Shown here in pieces: positions 34,556 to 46,728 of a stretch of 64,000 nucleotides of DNA (positions within the stretch are counted from its first letter, which is position 1; the number at the start of each line of letters is the position of its first letter). The position numbers and the translations under genes are program-made. Location: positions 1 to 64,000 of the forward strand of contig JNEU01000980.1 of the NCBI GenBank assembly GCA_000697475.1. Direction: 5' to 3'. The notes beneath the pieces are model-generated. The model did not search any database. It saw only the letters and a list, made by a program, of their open reading frames with translations, and was not told where the DNA came from. This DNA is from Lichtheimia corymbifera B2541. Lineage: Eukaryota; Mucoromycota; Mucoromycetes; Mucorales; Lichtheimiaceae.

Positions 34556-35190
34556 ATGGCCGAGTCTGTACCTATGGTAAAGGAGGCTGAGACGCCGTTG
34601 ACAGACGCCGAGATTACCGTAAGCATCTATTTATATCATATCGAAACGGTTGATAGGGTTAACCTATGATCCATATAGGTCTTGCGTCGACAATATGAAA
34701 AAGAAGGCGAGTTCGTAACGATCCAGACGAAATTCAACTATGCATGGGGACTGATCAAGTCCAAGAATCGCGATGACATGGTGCTAGGCATCACTCTGTT
34801 GACTGGTGAGGTGAATACGAGGCATAAAGGAACAAGCAATATTGATAGAGGATATGATAATAGAGATCTACAGGGATTCACCCGAGAGGCGACGAGAGTG
34901 TTTGTACTATCTTGCAGTAGGCCATTATAAGCTCGGTAACTATGGTGAAGCACGACAATTCAACCAGCAACTGCTCAAGTTTGAACCCAACAACACACAA
35001 GCACATGCCCTGAACAAGTTGATCACTGAGAAGGTGTCTCGAGGTAAGATGTCGAGGATGATAGAGGAGATATGTTTATTTATCATTGTATGTAGAGGGA
35101 GTGATTGGACTTGCTATTGTTAGTGGCGTATTGGCTGTGGGTGCTGCACTGGTAGCAGCTATTATCAAGCGACGATCCTCCAAGCAATAA
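34556..35190 (+). CDS. FIS1: Mitochondrial fission protein Fis1
   Basis: Exons: 34556-34618, 34679-34805, 34849-35043, 35096-35190; 159 residues. Outer mitochondrial (and peroxisomal) membrane adaptor for the dynamin-type fission machinery. TPR-like fold markers: [26 protein letters not shown], the [20 protein letters not shown] repeat and [20 protein letters not shown]-terminal membrane anchor ([20 protein letters not shown]) followed by the basic tail IIKRRSSKQ gives the typical tail-anchored layout. Confidence 0.95.
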
Positions 35191-35299
35191 CGCGAAAGTC
35201 GCGTACAAACACATCTTCTATGGCGGCCTTTTTTTCTCCACTCCATTTCCTTGACCGCGTTTCTTTCTCCCTTCCAGCTTAAATATATATCCCCACTTC

Positions 35300-36916
35300 A
35301 TGCCTTCTCTCTCCACTATGCTTGAACCTGTACAAAGCAACGGCCACACGCCCTCTTTATCTGAAACACAACCCAACGATAATAAACTTCAGCAATCGCA
35401 ACAACTTCCTCCCATGCAGCGTGCTCCCTCTGCAATGTCCGTTGACAGCCTTGACACTGATCCCACGGCAGGCATGAAGCGTTCAAGTGATGTTGCTATG
35501 GATCAGGATACCGAATCAGAGGAGAAGCGTAAACGACGCAATGGATCACCGGCAGGCACGTTGCCCACTATCAATGAAGCGCATCGTCGAAAGAGAAGTA
35601 GTCGATCTTCAGCACAACCCAGGTGGCACAACCAAGCATACATGTTGTTCCTCGCCCTTCGAGAAAGTCCCAACCGATCATTGCCAAGGAAACAACTTAT
35701 TGATGGAGCACTGGAGATGGATAAGCGTATAAGCAAGGATCGTGGTTTGCCCAAGGTTTTCAAAGGCAAGGTATGGATCATCATCATCACCATCATCATG
35801 ATGCTTTATGAATGAGCAGGAAAATACTTATATATGGTGTGACAATAGACGCCTGCGAATTCTGCATCTGCTAGTCTGACAACCAACACCGATCGGCTCT
35901 TTATCCCATTCAAGCCAGAAGGAAGTCGCTCCACGCATTTCAAGCTTGCCTATGAGCCAGGGAATTTTCAAGGTGCTGTTGAAGAATACCGAAAGTGGGA
36001 GAGGAAACTTGTCGATCATGATTGGCCATTTTGTTTTGGCGTTTTGAAAAAGAAACCTGAGGATGAGGCACCAAAAGAGAATCAGCAGGATGGGATGGTG
36101 GCATGCACAGCAGCAAAAGCACCCGTGGATGGATTATCACAACCAATTGACAATGCCAAGGATTCGATGGATATGGATACTCTCACAACAACAGCAACAT
36201 CAAACGATCCCGTACCAACAGCAGCAGCAGCAACAGCACCTGGATCATCATATACATCGACCAACCAAGAGACTACCAATAGCCAAGACAAGCCAACTGA
36301 GCCAGTAGTCCCCGAAGTGAAACTGGAAGATTTGGATCTGTCAAATGTACCAAAAACATGGCGGGATATTTTGCGAGTTGGTGATTCAACAATCCCAAAT
36401 GCAGGCAAGGGACTGTTCGCCACACGAAAGCTACCACACAACACACCCATTGGCTTTTATTTTGGTGTTCCCATGACTGAAGACGAATATGATTCACTCA
36501 AAGATCGTGTGGGCCGTGCTTCTGAATATTCTATCATGTATCGACGTACCGTATTGGATGCCACAGATAGCGAAGGTCAACCATTCACCGATCCAGATGG
36601 CGAAATGTACTGTCCTTTCCACTTTATGAATGAGAGCACGGAGAAACAATCCAACATCTTGTTTATTGAAGGAGCCGTGGTGAATCAAGTTATCTGTTGG
36701 ACCAAACGTGATATCGAGCCCGGTGAAGAGCTGTTTGTGTGGTATGGAAGTGATGTTGAACGTCATTGGAATGCCCCTACGACCTCTTCCTCCTCTTCTC
36801 CACGTAAAAAGGTTAACCATTCTTCTTCTCTACCTTCCTCTCCTACTACTATTTCTACTAATAACACCACCACCACCACACCACCACCTTCATCATCTCC
36901 ATCCCCCACTGCATGA
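35300..36916 (+). CDS. SET-domain protein with PRDM-like PR/SET domain
   Basis: Exons 35300-35770 and 35849-36916; 512 residues. Residues 1-105 are disordered with basic KRKRR and HRRKRSSR patches. About 108-225 is a conserved-looking region (WHNQAYMLFLALRESPNRSL, FKGKTPANSASA, EYRKWERKLVDHDWPFCFG) of unknown fold. After an acidic, Gln/Thr-rich linker, the SET domain covers about 325-465: VGDSTIPNAGKGLFATRKLP, GFYFGVPMTEDEYDSLKDR, then MYCPFHFMNESTEKQSNILF and RDIEPGEELFVWYG. The N-E/D-x-x-x-x-Q-N-I and VWYG pattern is that of PRDM PR/SET domains, not the NHSCxPN type of most histone lysine methyltransferases. No zinc finger is seen. Likely a lysine methyltransferase; substrate unknown. Confidence 0.8.
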
Positions 36917-36932
36917 TCGTAGCTAATATTAC

Positions 36933-36938
36933 AATAAA
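36933..36938 (+). terminator. AATAAA polyadenylation signal after the SET gene
   Basis: Canonical AATAAA 17 bases after the stop codon of the SET-domain gene. Confidence 0.5.
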
Positions 36939-37163
36939 AACAACCGTGATTTCTTTTGATGTATGTTCAGGAACTATATAAATTGGGTACTAGCAGTAAT
37001 ATCGTAAAGAGGTTTTAAATGGGCATATATACGATAAGAAGAGGGGTTGATGCAAGGATTTCTTTTTACGATTGATAATAGTAATGCAAAAGTCAAATAA
37101 TAGGATTGAGTGAGCGGATGGTGATGGTGTATACAAAAAGCATATAAAAGGTGGATATTAGGA

Positions 37164-38492
37164 TCAGCAAATGTATGATGATGATGTGTGGAAACTGTTG
37201 TTGTTGTTGCTGCTGCTGTGAGTACCACCAGGGGAAGAAGGTAATGGATGATGATGTGATGAAGAATCGTTGTGTGATGAATAATGAGAGGCCGGGGTAT
37301 CAAGATGATGATGATGATGATGATGATGGCGAGACGATGGTGGTGGAGGAGATGATAATGTTGTATTAGGCATGCTTTGATTACTACTACTACCACGGCT
37401 ACTGGATGTAGTGGATGTAGTGGATGTGATACTGCTGTTACTGAGACCTCGTTCCATAGCAGGCGGAGTATGCATAAAAGCTTGTGGATCGGGAATGATT
37501 TGTTTCCAGCTGGATTGACGAGGAGGAGATTGAGATCGAGCACGTAATCTGAGTGAGGTTGTAATCTTTTTTAATATACTTGAGGTGTGGTGACTTGAAT
37601 TGCTTGTTGTGCTTGTCACCGAGATATCATCATAATCGGCAGACCACGTGGTGGGAGGAGAAAGAGTGGATGATGACCAATGATGACCGTTGTCTGCATG
37701 ATGTGCCCTTGCTGCCAATGGGATGACCGGAACAGGAGGAACAGGAGAAGAATGTGCAGGGGCCATTTCGTGTCCTGATAATGAGGAACAGCTACGTAAT
37801 CGACGTGGTGGAGAAGATGGAGAAGATGGAGATAATAAAGATTTTGATGACTTGCTGGGTTTTGGTGTAACTGTAGGAGTAGCAGCAGCAGTAGCGGCGA
37901 TAGCCATCCGATCTGGATCCGTTGCAAAAGGAATAAAAGCGCTAATCCTCATCAATTCCACAACAGCAACACAAGGAGGCTTAAGCAATGCTGGATGGAA
38001 ACAATGCTGATCACGATGCGTTTGTAATAATTGATGTCGTAGTTCATATGGGATATTCACTTCTTGAGGTGCATTGGTGAAAATGAAACGCTCCAAAATA
38101 TCCTGAAACTTGGCCCTGAGTGTCTTGAATCGAATTTGCAACTCATGATTCAGAAGAGGTTCCTCATCCAAACGAAACCAAAATGCCATGGTCTGGCCAT
38201 CCAGCGTAGGCACCGTTGCATGCGATTTCAACGTATCCGGACTACTTCCAAAGTACAAACGGGCGGATTCTCGATAATCTGTCACTGCCATGTAAAAGGA
38301 CAAGTTTTCAGAACAATAGGTTTGTTCCAAGTAATCGGCAAATTCACGTAGGCTATAGGGACGGGAGGCTTGGTTCTCAAGCACCTTCTCCAGTGTCAAC
38401 CCGTCAGTTGCTGATATGCTGCTACTGTTGCTGTCACCATGGTGGCAAATGGGCGGTCGCGATGCTTGGGTGACTTTGTCAGATATTGTCAT
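37164..38492 (-). CDS. RGS-domain protein (regulator of G-protein signalling)
   Basis: Single exon of 442 residues. The RGS domain lies in about residues 30-190: LEKVLENQASRPYSLREFAD, LEQTYCSENLSFYMAVTDYR, LNHELQIRFKTLRAKFQDIL, ERFIFTNAPQEVNIPYELR and FHPALLKPPCVAVVELMR. It should speed up GTP hydrolysis by a G-alpha subunit. The C-terminal half is low-complexity and Ser/Thr/Pro-rich, with a run of eight His encoded by a GAT/ATG repeat at 37304-37329. No DEP, PX or membrane segment was found. It is convergent with the SET gene, 247 bp apart. A CCA-repeat (38653-38692) lies in its leader. Confidence 0.88.
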   Translation of the reverse strand: MTISDKVTQASRPPICHHGDSNSSSISATDGLTLEKVLENQASRPYSLREFADYLEQTYCSENLSFYMAVTDYRESARLYFGSSPDTLKSHATVPTLDGQTMAFWFRLDEEPLLNHELQIRFKTLRAKFQDILERFIFTNAPQEVNIPYELRHQLLQTHRDQHCFHPALLKPPCVAVVELMRISAFIPFATDPDRMAIAATAAATPTVTPKPSKSSKSLLSPSSPSSPPRRLRSCSSLSGHEMAPAHSSPVPPVPVIPLAARAHHADNGHHWSSSTLSPPTTWSADYDDISVTSTTSNSSHHTSSILKKITTSLRLRARSQSPPRQSSWKQIIPDPQAFMHTPPAMERGLSNSSITSTTSTTSSSRGSSSNQSMPNTTLSSPPPPSSRHHHHHHHHLDTPASHYSSHNDSSSHHHPLPSSPGGTHSSSNNNNSFHTSSSYIC

Positions 38493-41394
38493 TGAAAAGA
38501 TGCTTCAAGTGGCATGTACAATCGAGTAAAGAGAGAAGAAAAGAAGAAAGGGGATATGAAACAAAGTGAGTGAGTGAGAGAGAAAAAGAGGAAAAAGAAA
38601 ACAACACCACTCAACAAAAGGGACTCAAGTATTACACTGACACAATTGCACACCACCACCACCACTACCAACCACTACCACCACCCACTCAATTCTGATT
38701 GTCGTGCCGATTCCGCTCTTTGATGTATCACAGGGCATTTCTCACTCATCCCCCACCAAAAATAGATCGATCATGTCACTTTGTATTGATTACCCCCCCC
38801 ACATGTCATTTTTAATAACACCACAGTTGTGTGTCAGCGTGCGCGTGTATGTGCGCGTGTCAATGTCTCTTTTGTGTATCATTAATATATATACTCTGTC
38901 GCTGTATTATCATTTTGACAGTTTTCTTTGGATGATCTTGCACGTCCAATATCGTGCTTATCAGCAAATGAATTTGTCAACACAAACTACGTTGCACATA
39001 AAGTTGGGATACCGAACCAATCTCTCTCTCAATTAAAAGGATATTCTCCATCAGTCACCACGGATCTCACGCAAGTTTCTTCTTTAATGGGCAATCACAT
39101 CGCCTCCTCCACCGATTCGGAATCCCATATCAACCCAATGATCCACAATATAAGCTCAGCTTTCTGTCTGATCCTCGAATTGCGCTATGCATAATCAACG
39201 ACAATTTTAAAAGGGGAAACGACAAGGAGAACAACCATTTCTTTTTCCTTTGTTGGTACGTGCAGGGAACTCTTCAACAAAGGCTTAAAAAAATAATGCA
39301 TCACCCAAAGGAGCTTGTTGCATGCAGGATATGGGGAAATCATTTTTAGAGTCACAATGAATGGGGTTGTTGACGTTTTCCAACATGGATTGTGTGATGC
39401 GTGTGTATACATGTGCGTGTGTGCCCATTTCTTTGTTCCTATTGCTTTCAGCCATTTGTGCGACACAAATCAATAAGTTTTTAAGTTCTTGGATTACCAA
39501 GCACACGTGAGACAGCGATCGAGCCCTTACTATCCTGCCTATTTATGCATGTGCACGACAGCCCTGCAGGGACAAGGTTCGTTCCCTGGGAAAATCCAAT
39601 TTGGACATTTGACTGACTCATGCCATCATCATCCTTCCACCTTCATATTTCTTAACATGTGTGCGCGTGTATGAGAGTGTGTATTTCCACATGGATCACG
39701 CTGTCCAAATGGTACGTGTACTACTTTGCATCATGAATGTCATTCTTTATTTCTTCTTGTATGCATCCATAATAACGTTCATCTATATATCCAAAAATGG
39801 GAATGGGAGGCTCACGTCGATCAGTCACAACGTAAAGTTGCCATGCAACATAACATATAGTCGATTTTCCCATAACGCTACTAACAGATATTAGATATGC
39901 CATCAAGCACAGGCTCTGATTTGTCTCCAAACCTCACTTTGTGTGTGGAATGGGTATGCTTTAGAAATGTCAGAGTGGCTGTGCACTAGCGGCTTTGTGC
40001 GACATTTAGGACACAGGCAGTAAGCGTGGTGATCAAAGAAGCTTGATTTCGAGGAGGTGATAAGGTCTATGCTTGCATCTTGTATTTCATTTCTGTATCC
40101 TGGAGCCGTTTATGTTATCCCTTTATTCTCTATCCCTCCTTGCCAACATCATCATGGGCATTGCCTGTCACTCTGCTATAGCCCTAAAAAGAGAAAGAGG
40201 GTTATCATCATCATCCCGTCACAGGAGGCCACATGTTTAAAGCTTGTCCATGATGTATACCAACAACTCTTGCTAAGTTGACGAGAACTATTTTCTCCCA
40301 ACAGCCACCACCTTGCATACACAGCTTCTTTCCTCTAACACCTTCCCCCCTTTAAAGATCATTATGTACGGAACACCCCCCCCTCCCCGATAAGGCGTCA
40401 TGTATATTTGTGCACAACGGCACATGCGCATGGTAATAGAGAAAAGCATTTTGAAAATGTTGCAAGTCTCCAAAAATAAAAGGAAAGGGAGGAGACAATA
40501 CACTCTCGTCATTGCATATCTTCGTTTGTCTAAACTCGTCTCTTTTATATGGATGTTATCCCCTTCACTTTAGCTGAAATCCAAGCTTCCCCATAATCCC
40601 ACAAGACAATAACATTTGATCTTTGCCAATACGAGATCTAAAATGATATTCAGACGCCCTTATAGGTAGTAACCATCTGAACAATGCATCCTTTAAGACC
40701 AATACAATTCTTATTCAAAGTGACGGCTGATCTAGCTCCTGCTACCTGCTTTGATCCATGCGTGAATTGGGTATTTGTTGTATGCTTTCCAAAACTGTTC
40801 TCTCCACACGAATCCATACGTGATGATAGTATATAAGGTTGGTTGTGCTAATAGTAGCACTTTCCAGCGCTAAAGGGGGGCATCCACATTGGTGATTAGG
40901 TGGAAAGCGCATGAATTGATCGAGTGTACGTGTCATACCGTACAAAAGAGAACGTCTACAAAAGCGCCATTCTGCATTATCATAGTGAATAATATATTTT
41001 GCTACGCATCGCGTATATATGCATGTGGTGAAGCAATGCCCACTTTACCGCATGTGGTACTAATGACTATTGTAATGTCAATGTTTGTTTTTATTCTGCA
41101 GCCTATAATGCAATACCAATGTGTGTCTCTAGTCAACGAGCACTCATGGATGGCCAAGATGATATAGCGAACTCGTGTTTTTATTGTTACAATAGGATGG
41201 ATCCTACTACTATGGATGTCTATGTTGCGTGATGAAGAGTCTATCTTTGTGTCGGGTTCCTCCAATGAAGGTTGAAAGTAGATCCACCATGTGCTACAAG
41301 GTGCAACCCAACCCAACAAGCTTTTCCCGATTTTTGTTGTTTTCCTTTTCTCTTCTTCTTTTACCTTTTTTCCTTTTCGACGACAGGGTGCCTC
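38493..41394. other. Long gene-poor intergenic region
   Basis: About 2.9 kb between the RGS gene (minus) and the CBS-PB1 gene (plus), so a divergent control region. It contains a CCA-rich tract (38653-38692), a GTGTGCGCGTG-type purine-pyrimidine alternation at 38830-38860, and a C-run with CCTCCCC near 40374-40385. No open frame with recognisable protein character and no tRNA. A 5'-leader intron of the CBS gene could end near 41387 (CGACAG). Confidence 0.5.
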
Positions 41395-44013
41395 ATGTCG
41401 GTTGTATCTGCACAAAGCAAACGATCCAGACCCGGCAGCTCGTTGGAGATTCCTTCTCCTTCCGACATTTCTTCCTCCTCAAGCCGACAACGCCAGTCCA
41501 AAAAGGATGAGGTATAGGCAACTGAAATCACAACAATGCGGAACACCCGTCATTGAACTATGAAGCATAGGCCATTCGTAAAAAGATTGAGCAAGAATTG
41601 TCAAAGAAGCGCGGCAGCACCAGTCGCATTCGACACACGAGAAAAGTCGCAGGCACTGTTTCTGCGTTGAGACCAGCTCAGGCACTTACTGTTCGAGATC
41701 ATATATCAGTGATGGAAGCCGCTCAGTTGATGGCTGCTAAACGCAGTGATTGTGTACTCGTGGTGGATGATGAAGGACATCTTAGTGGCATCTTTACGGT
41801 ATGAAAGGGGAATGGGTGGTGGTGGTGGCGACATTGGGTCATATGCTCCTTGTTCTCTTTTACTCATTGTGTTCCAATTTCTACTAGGCCAAAGATCTCG
41901 CTTATCGTGTTGTTGCTTCACATATGGATGCAAGGTAAAAAACAGCACATCATCTCTCTTCCTCAGCTTATCTTTTCATTCCAGGGCAACAACAGTAAAC
42001 GATATCATGACACGTAATCCAATGTGCGTCACCGCTGATACCTCTGCTCAAGATGCGTTGAACCTGATGGTGTCTCGTGGTTTCCGTCATTTGGTAAGTC
42101 AAGTGACCTTGAGGAGGGGGCGGGCACGGTCATTTTATTCCCGATCATCCATTGTGTCTCACACATTCAATTATAGCCCGTTTGTAATGAGGAAGGCGAC
42201 ATTTTCGGCTTGTTGGATATCACCAAATGTTTGTACGAAGCATTGAACAAGATGGAACGCGCATACGGATCATCTCGCAAGTTGTATGATGCATTGGAAG
42301 GTGTCGAACGTGAATGGAACACAAACAGCCCCGCTCAACTTGTTCAATACATGGAAGCATTGCGCGAGAAAATGTCATGCCCTGATTTGACAACGGTGTT
42401 GGATAATTCCGCTCCAGTGCAAGTTCCTGTCAAGGCCAACGTTCGTGATGTCGCCAGGCTTATGAAAGAGCATCATACCACGGCTGTATTGGTGATGGAT
42501 CATGGAGGATTGGCTGGTATCTTTACGGTAATGATAACGTTCTCGGGCTTAAGAGATGGGATCGCTGATGATGGTTTTCAATAGTCCAAGGATATCGTGC
42601 TCCGTGTCATTGCTGCAGGCCTTGCACCCGAGACATGTTCTGTTGTTCGTGTCATGACACCTCATCCTGATACAGCATTGCCCACTACTAGCATTTTGGA
42701 TGGCTTGAAGAAAATGCATGGTATGTATAGTAAAACAATGGGAAGGAAATGGGCTGGTATTGATAAAATGTCAATGTTAGACGGGCACTATCTTAACTTA
42801 CCGGTGATTGATGACGATAAGCAGATTGTGGGATTAGTCGATGTTCTTCGATTGACCTATGCTACGCTTGATCAGGTAAATGACAAGTTAATCATGCATA
42901 TACATATGACCCAACAACTCACATATATATAAATAGATCAACAGCATCGAAGGCAATGGAAATGATGGCGGCAAGTTTTGGAGCAGCATGTTGGCTGGTG
43001 ACCATACGGAAACCGATTCGGCCATTTCAGACTCTTTATCTCAAGCAGCCAATTCGCACATGTTCCAGCCACCTGTGAGCCCACATCCTGATCGTACCAT
43101 GTCGCCACATAGTCATGCTGGTATCGGTGGTAGTCAACACCCTGCTTATTCAGAAGTGATGCCCGGTGATAGCACTTCAGTAGCTAATGCCGATGACAAC
43201 CGATCCACTGTATCATCCCATGCTGCTGCTGGCACCTTTGCATTCAAGTTTAACTATGGTTCCAAGGCACACCGTTTCCGATGCGAATACTCCAGTTATG
43301 CTGTAGTACGTGATCATGTACGACAAAAGATCATGGCAGACCATTTGTCCTTGTCGCAATCGTATGTAAAGGTTGAAGCTGAAGAACAAGAACATGATGA
43401 CGACAACTGGCTCAATATTGCCTATCTTGACGATGAAGATGATGAGGTGCTGATGACTTGTGATTCTGATCTACAAGATGCAGTGGAGCTTGCACGTAAA
43501 CAAGGACATGATCGTGTTCGTTTATTTGTTCATGATGCCGTTGCTGAACAACAACAAAAGGCTGCTGAAGAAGCTGCTGCTGCTGCTGCTGCTGCTGCTA
43601 CACAAGCGTCTGTTGAAGAAAGCATGACAACCACGCAATCAGGCACAATGGATGCTCCTCCTAGTCAACCTACAATTTCAGCTATGCAACAACAAGTGGA
43701 AAACGAGGATGACAATGATAAGCAACATCAACGATCAATTCGACGCCGTCATCGCCATCGTCATGATAATGAAGATTCGACTGATACTGAAAGCGCAACA
43801 TCTGAGGATGATGAAGAAGAAGAGGGTCAAATGGAAAGACAACGTCGTCGTCATCGCCGTCGTGGTGGAAAACGAGATGCAGCTGCCGATCTCAATTTGC
43901 CGATACCACAAGAAATGCTATTGCCTGCAGCGATCACTTTTCTCGGTGTGGTGATCCTTGGTGTATTTACAATTACCAAGCTCACAGGATCGTCATCCGA
44001 TCGACGCTTTTAA
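41395..44013 (+). CDS. CBS-PB1 domain protein with C-terminal membrane anchor
   Basis: Eight exons: 41395-41511, 41571-41798, 41888-41934, 41985-42093, 42177-42527, 42585-42720, 42781-42875, 42937-44013; 719 residues. Four CBS motifs form two Bateman modules: LTVRDHISVMEAAQLMAAKR with DDEGHLSGIFTAKDLAYRVV, VNDIMTRNPMCVTADTSAQD with DIFGLLDITKCLYEAL, then VQVPVKANVRDVARLMKEH and MTPHPDTALPTTSILDGLKK with IVGLVDVLRLTY. A PB1 domain follows at about 450-530 (FAFKFNYGSKAHRFRCEYSS, VEAEEQEHDDDNWLNIAYLD, DEDDEVLMTCDSDLQDAVEL). Then comes an Ala/Gln/acidic linker, a basic HRRRGG patch and one hydrophobic segment (LPAAITFLGVVILGVFTITK) near the end. CBS pairs usually sense adenine nucleotides and PB1 mediates hetero-oligomers; the role of this fungal family is not settled. 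Confidence 0.92.
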
Positions 44014-44538
44014 GCATGCACAAGCAGTACTATTATCACCATCCTTTAGAGCCAAATGATTTCCTCCTACCGCATTCCAATCAACATCACCATGCTTTAC
44101 ACCAGACATATACACCATCCGCAACAACACAATTAATTCCTTATATCCCAGTCCTAATGAACATGAAAACCTTGTTGTTTGTTTCAAGCGTGTGTACATA
44201 TGCATGTTTAGTGAGAAGGGAAAAGGATAAATAGAAACAACAATGGAGATCCCTTTTTGCACCTTGTCACATGGTTTGCAGAACATGGGGCTGGATTCAT
44301 GAAACGTTGGAGGCGGGTTATCTGCATATGGTCTTGCAGTTTTGGGGGGTCACGGTAGCAACTGCACTACTACAAAGAATGATTCGTTGGTAGCCTATGT
44401 ATGTAATGACAATCTTTCTTCTGTGCATGTTGGGATAAATAGACCGGTGGAACTTTTGGGGTGAAGGAAATAAGGGGGGGATTTGAAGGAAGGCACTGGC
44501 AGCACCCAAATGTCGGTGCGCACAGACCGGGAACAAAG

Positions 44539-44576
44539 GCACACACACACACACACACACACATACATACACACAT
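44539..44576. repeat. CA microsatellite
   Basis: About twelve CA units followed by imperfect CATA/CACA units. Confidence 0.9.
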
Positions 44577-46555
44577 CCTTTGTTCCCCCAATTATTAAAC
44601 ATCACATACGCCTCTATGCATATCCACACACAGTTAGCTCTGACGCTTTTCACATGATATTTGTACGTTTAGCTATAACATGCAACCCAACAAATGCCCT
44701 CCTTGTCTCTCACTTGTCCAAACAATAATACACGTTCAAAATACCCAGACCCAACCCGATCCGACTAATACTCAATTACTTGTCAGCTTAATTCCGGTTC
44801 CTTGGTCTTTGTTGCATATCCAACTTTCTCCGCAGCATTATCCAAAGTGGTCATCATGCAAAATGATGATGATATGTGTATAAGTCTGACACCCACAAGA
44901 TCCATGTTGCCATACACAAGCCCGATGCATGTGTCTGGTTTCTTTCTTTTTCTACAATAGATCAATGACTCATTGCAAAGTAGGTAACGCTCGGACCACT
45001 GACTCCGTAGACCCGCGTTCATACATTATCCATAAACAAGGTTTCTTGAAACAAATGACAAGCGGTTTCCCCCGCCTTAACCCCACTCATATCAAACTCA
45101 TGTCTCCCCCCAACCACCCTTGACGCACCTAAAATGGATGTACCGAGAGCGGCTGGTGGCTCAAATTTAGACAAAAGACGACGTAGTCATAACGAGAGAA
45201 GAAGAAAGAATGATGATAATGACTCGCTTTTACTTCCCATTCCGTAATTTCTTGACATATCGCGATCGTCCTGTGATTTTTACCCGCCCACCTCAATGAG
45301 AAAACAGGGTTTTATTTGGACAAGAAAACGAGTGATCCTTTTTTTTTGTAACTTTAACATGTACACTGTGGTTTCCTTTACCGTAGTGTTAACAGTGACC
45401 TGTTATTCTTTATCTCAATCCAATAACAAAGAACATTTTATACAATCAACAGCGACCCATGTGTCTTCGTGGCCATAGCATCAACAAATATTTAAAGCGT
45501 AAGCAGGCCATTCGACCCCCCAAGTAGAGCCAAAAGATAAACTTTCTAACTTTTTCTCCGGTTGGGGATAAACAAACGAATCGATACGAGTGCAACAAAG
45601 ACGAGAGAGAGAAAAAAAAACACAGAGGCAACACAACAGCAATCATTATGCATGGCCCGTACTCCTGCTTATGTGCTTATAATCCAGTGGCATATTTGCA
45701 CGTTCACGCATGTGTACAACATCTTGGACTTGTCCCGATTGTCTGACAAGGTCTTTTACAAAAAAAGACAAGCCCAAGCTTGTTTTTGACAAGTGTGGTT
45801 CCCGGATACGTTCCGAAAAATCAACAGCTGGAAACAAGGGCCGCGTTTGTGTGCCTAGTAAGAAATCATCACTGACCCACCCTGTGTTGTGTGCGAGTAC
45901 CAAAGAACGACGGGTGTTGTTGTATTTCATGTATGAATATATGCGAGGATGTATTAGGTTTGCCTATTTGCTGATCCCGATGTCTTGATATATACACATA
46001 CTTGGACGCGTTACAGCTTTGTTTTGACGAATTTCAGGGACACGCTTTGCAGCTATCCACAGCAATAGCCAAAGAAAAAGACCATTGCTGGTGTGTGTGA
46101 GAGAGACCTGGTACGTGTGAAATCTGTCACAAGCGGATAATGGTCCCCGAGGACGCCGCTCATCAAAAGTCATGGGAACATCTGGCAACTGATGTTTAAA
46201 GGAATACCGTATATGGAGTTCCGCTTGGCCTATCATCACAGCTGTTGTTCATATATCAAACGAGAGAGGGGACGACAAAAATCAAAAAAGAAAACGAGGG
46301 TAGAACAAACAGGGCAATCCCGATTTGCCTTTGAAACGAGCGGATCCGATTCCATTGTGTCTATGCACAAACCTACACACAGAAGAAAACTTTTTGCGCG
46401 CGCATAGCACAATGCTGACATGCACCGGTGACATTTATATAATATGCTTGCTCACATCTGTGTACTCGAGATTTTCTTTTTCCCCCTTCTCTTCCTGGAA
46501 TCTTTTCCTTGCAGCAACAACTACAACAAGCATCACTCTCAGCTCCATTTTTTAC

Positions 46556-46690
46556 ATTTCATATCTCCTCTCTCTCTCTTTTTCCTTCCTTTTATTATTC
46601 ATATACATTACCAGACTTGCCATTCTTTCAAGTATCTCTCTTTCTTATTTTATATATCTCTCTTTCTCTCTCTCACTTTCACGAACATCA
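46556..46690 (+). promoter_or_regulatory. CT-rich leader of the DP gene
   Basis: Repeated CTCTCTCTTTTTC-type runs in the 170 bases before the ATG at 46729, strongly pyrimidine-biased on the coding strand. Probably the core promoter and 5' leader; inferred from position and composition. Confidence 0.4.
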
Positions 46691-46728
46691 TCTGCTGATC
46701 AACCACATCGAGTCAACCTTATATTAAC

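Larger units (their letters stand above)
44014..46728. other. Long gene-poor intergenic region
   Basis: About 2.7 kb upstream of the DP gene. It holds a CA microsatellite (44539-44576), AT-rich stretches, and a CT-rich segment directly before the DP start (46556-46690). No gene recognised. Confidence 0.5.

Noticed and set aside
11177..38492. Functional module of Frizzled-like receptor and RGS protein
   Set aside because: They are 24 kb apart with unrelated genes between; nearness in a eukaryote genome is not evidence of a shared pathway.
38700..39200. Open frames of 88-110 codons after the RGS promoter
   Set aside because: No conserved motif, low-complexity composition and no splice partners were found.
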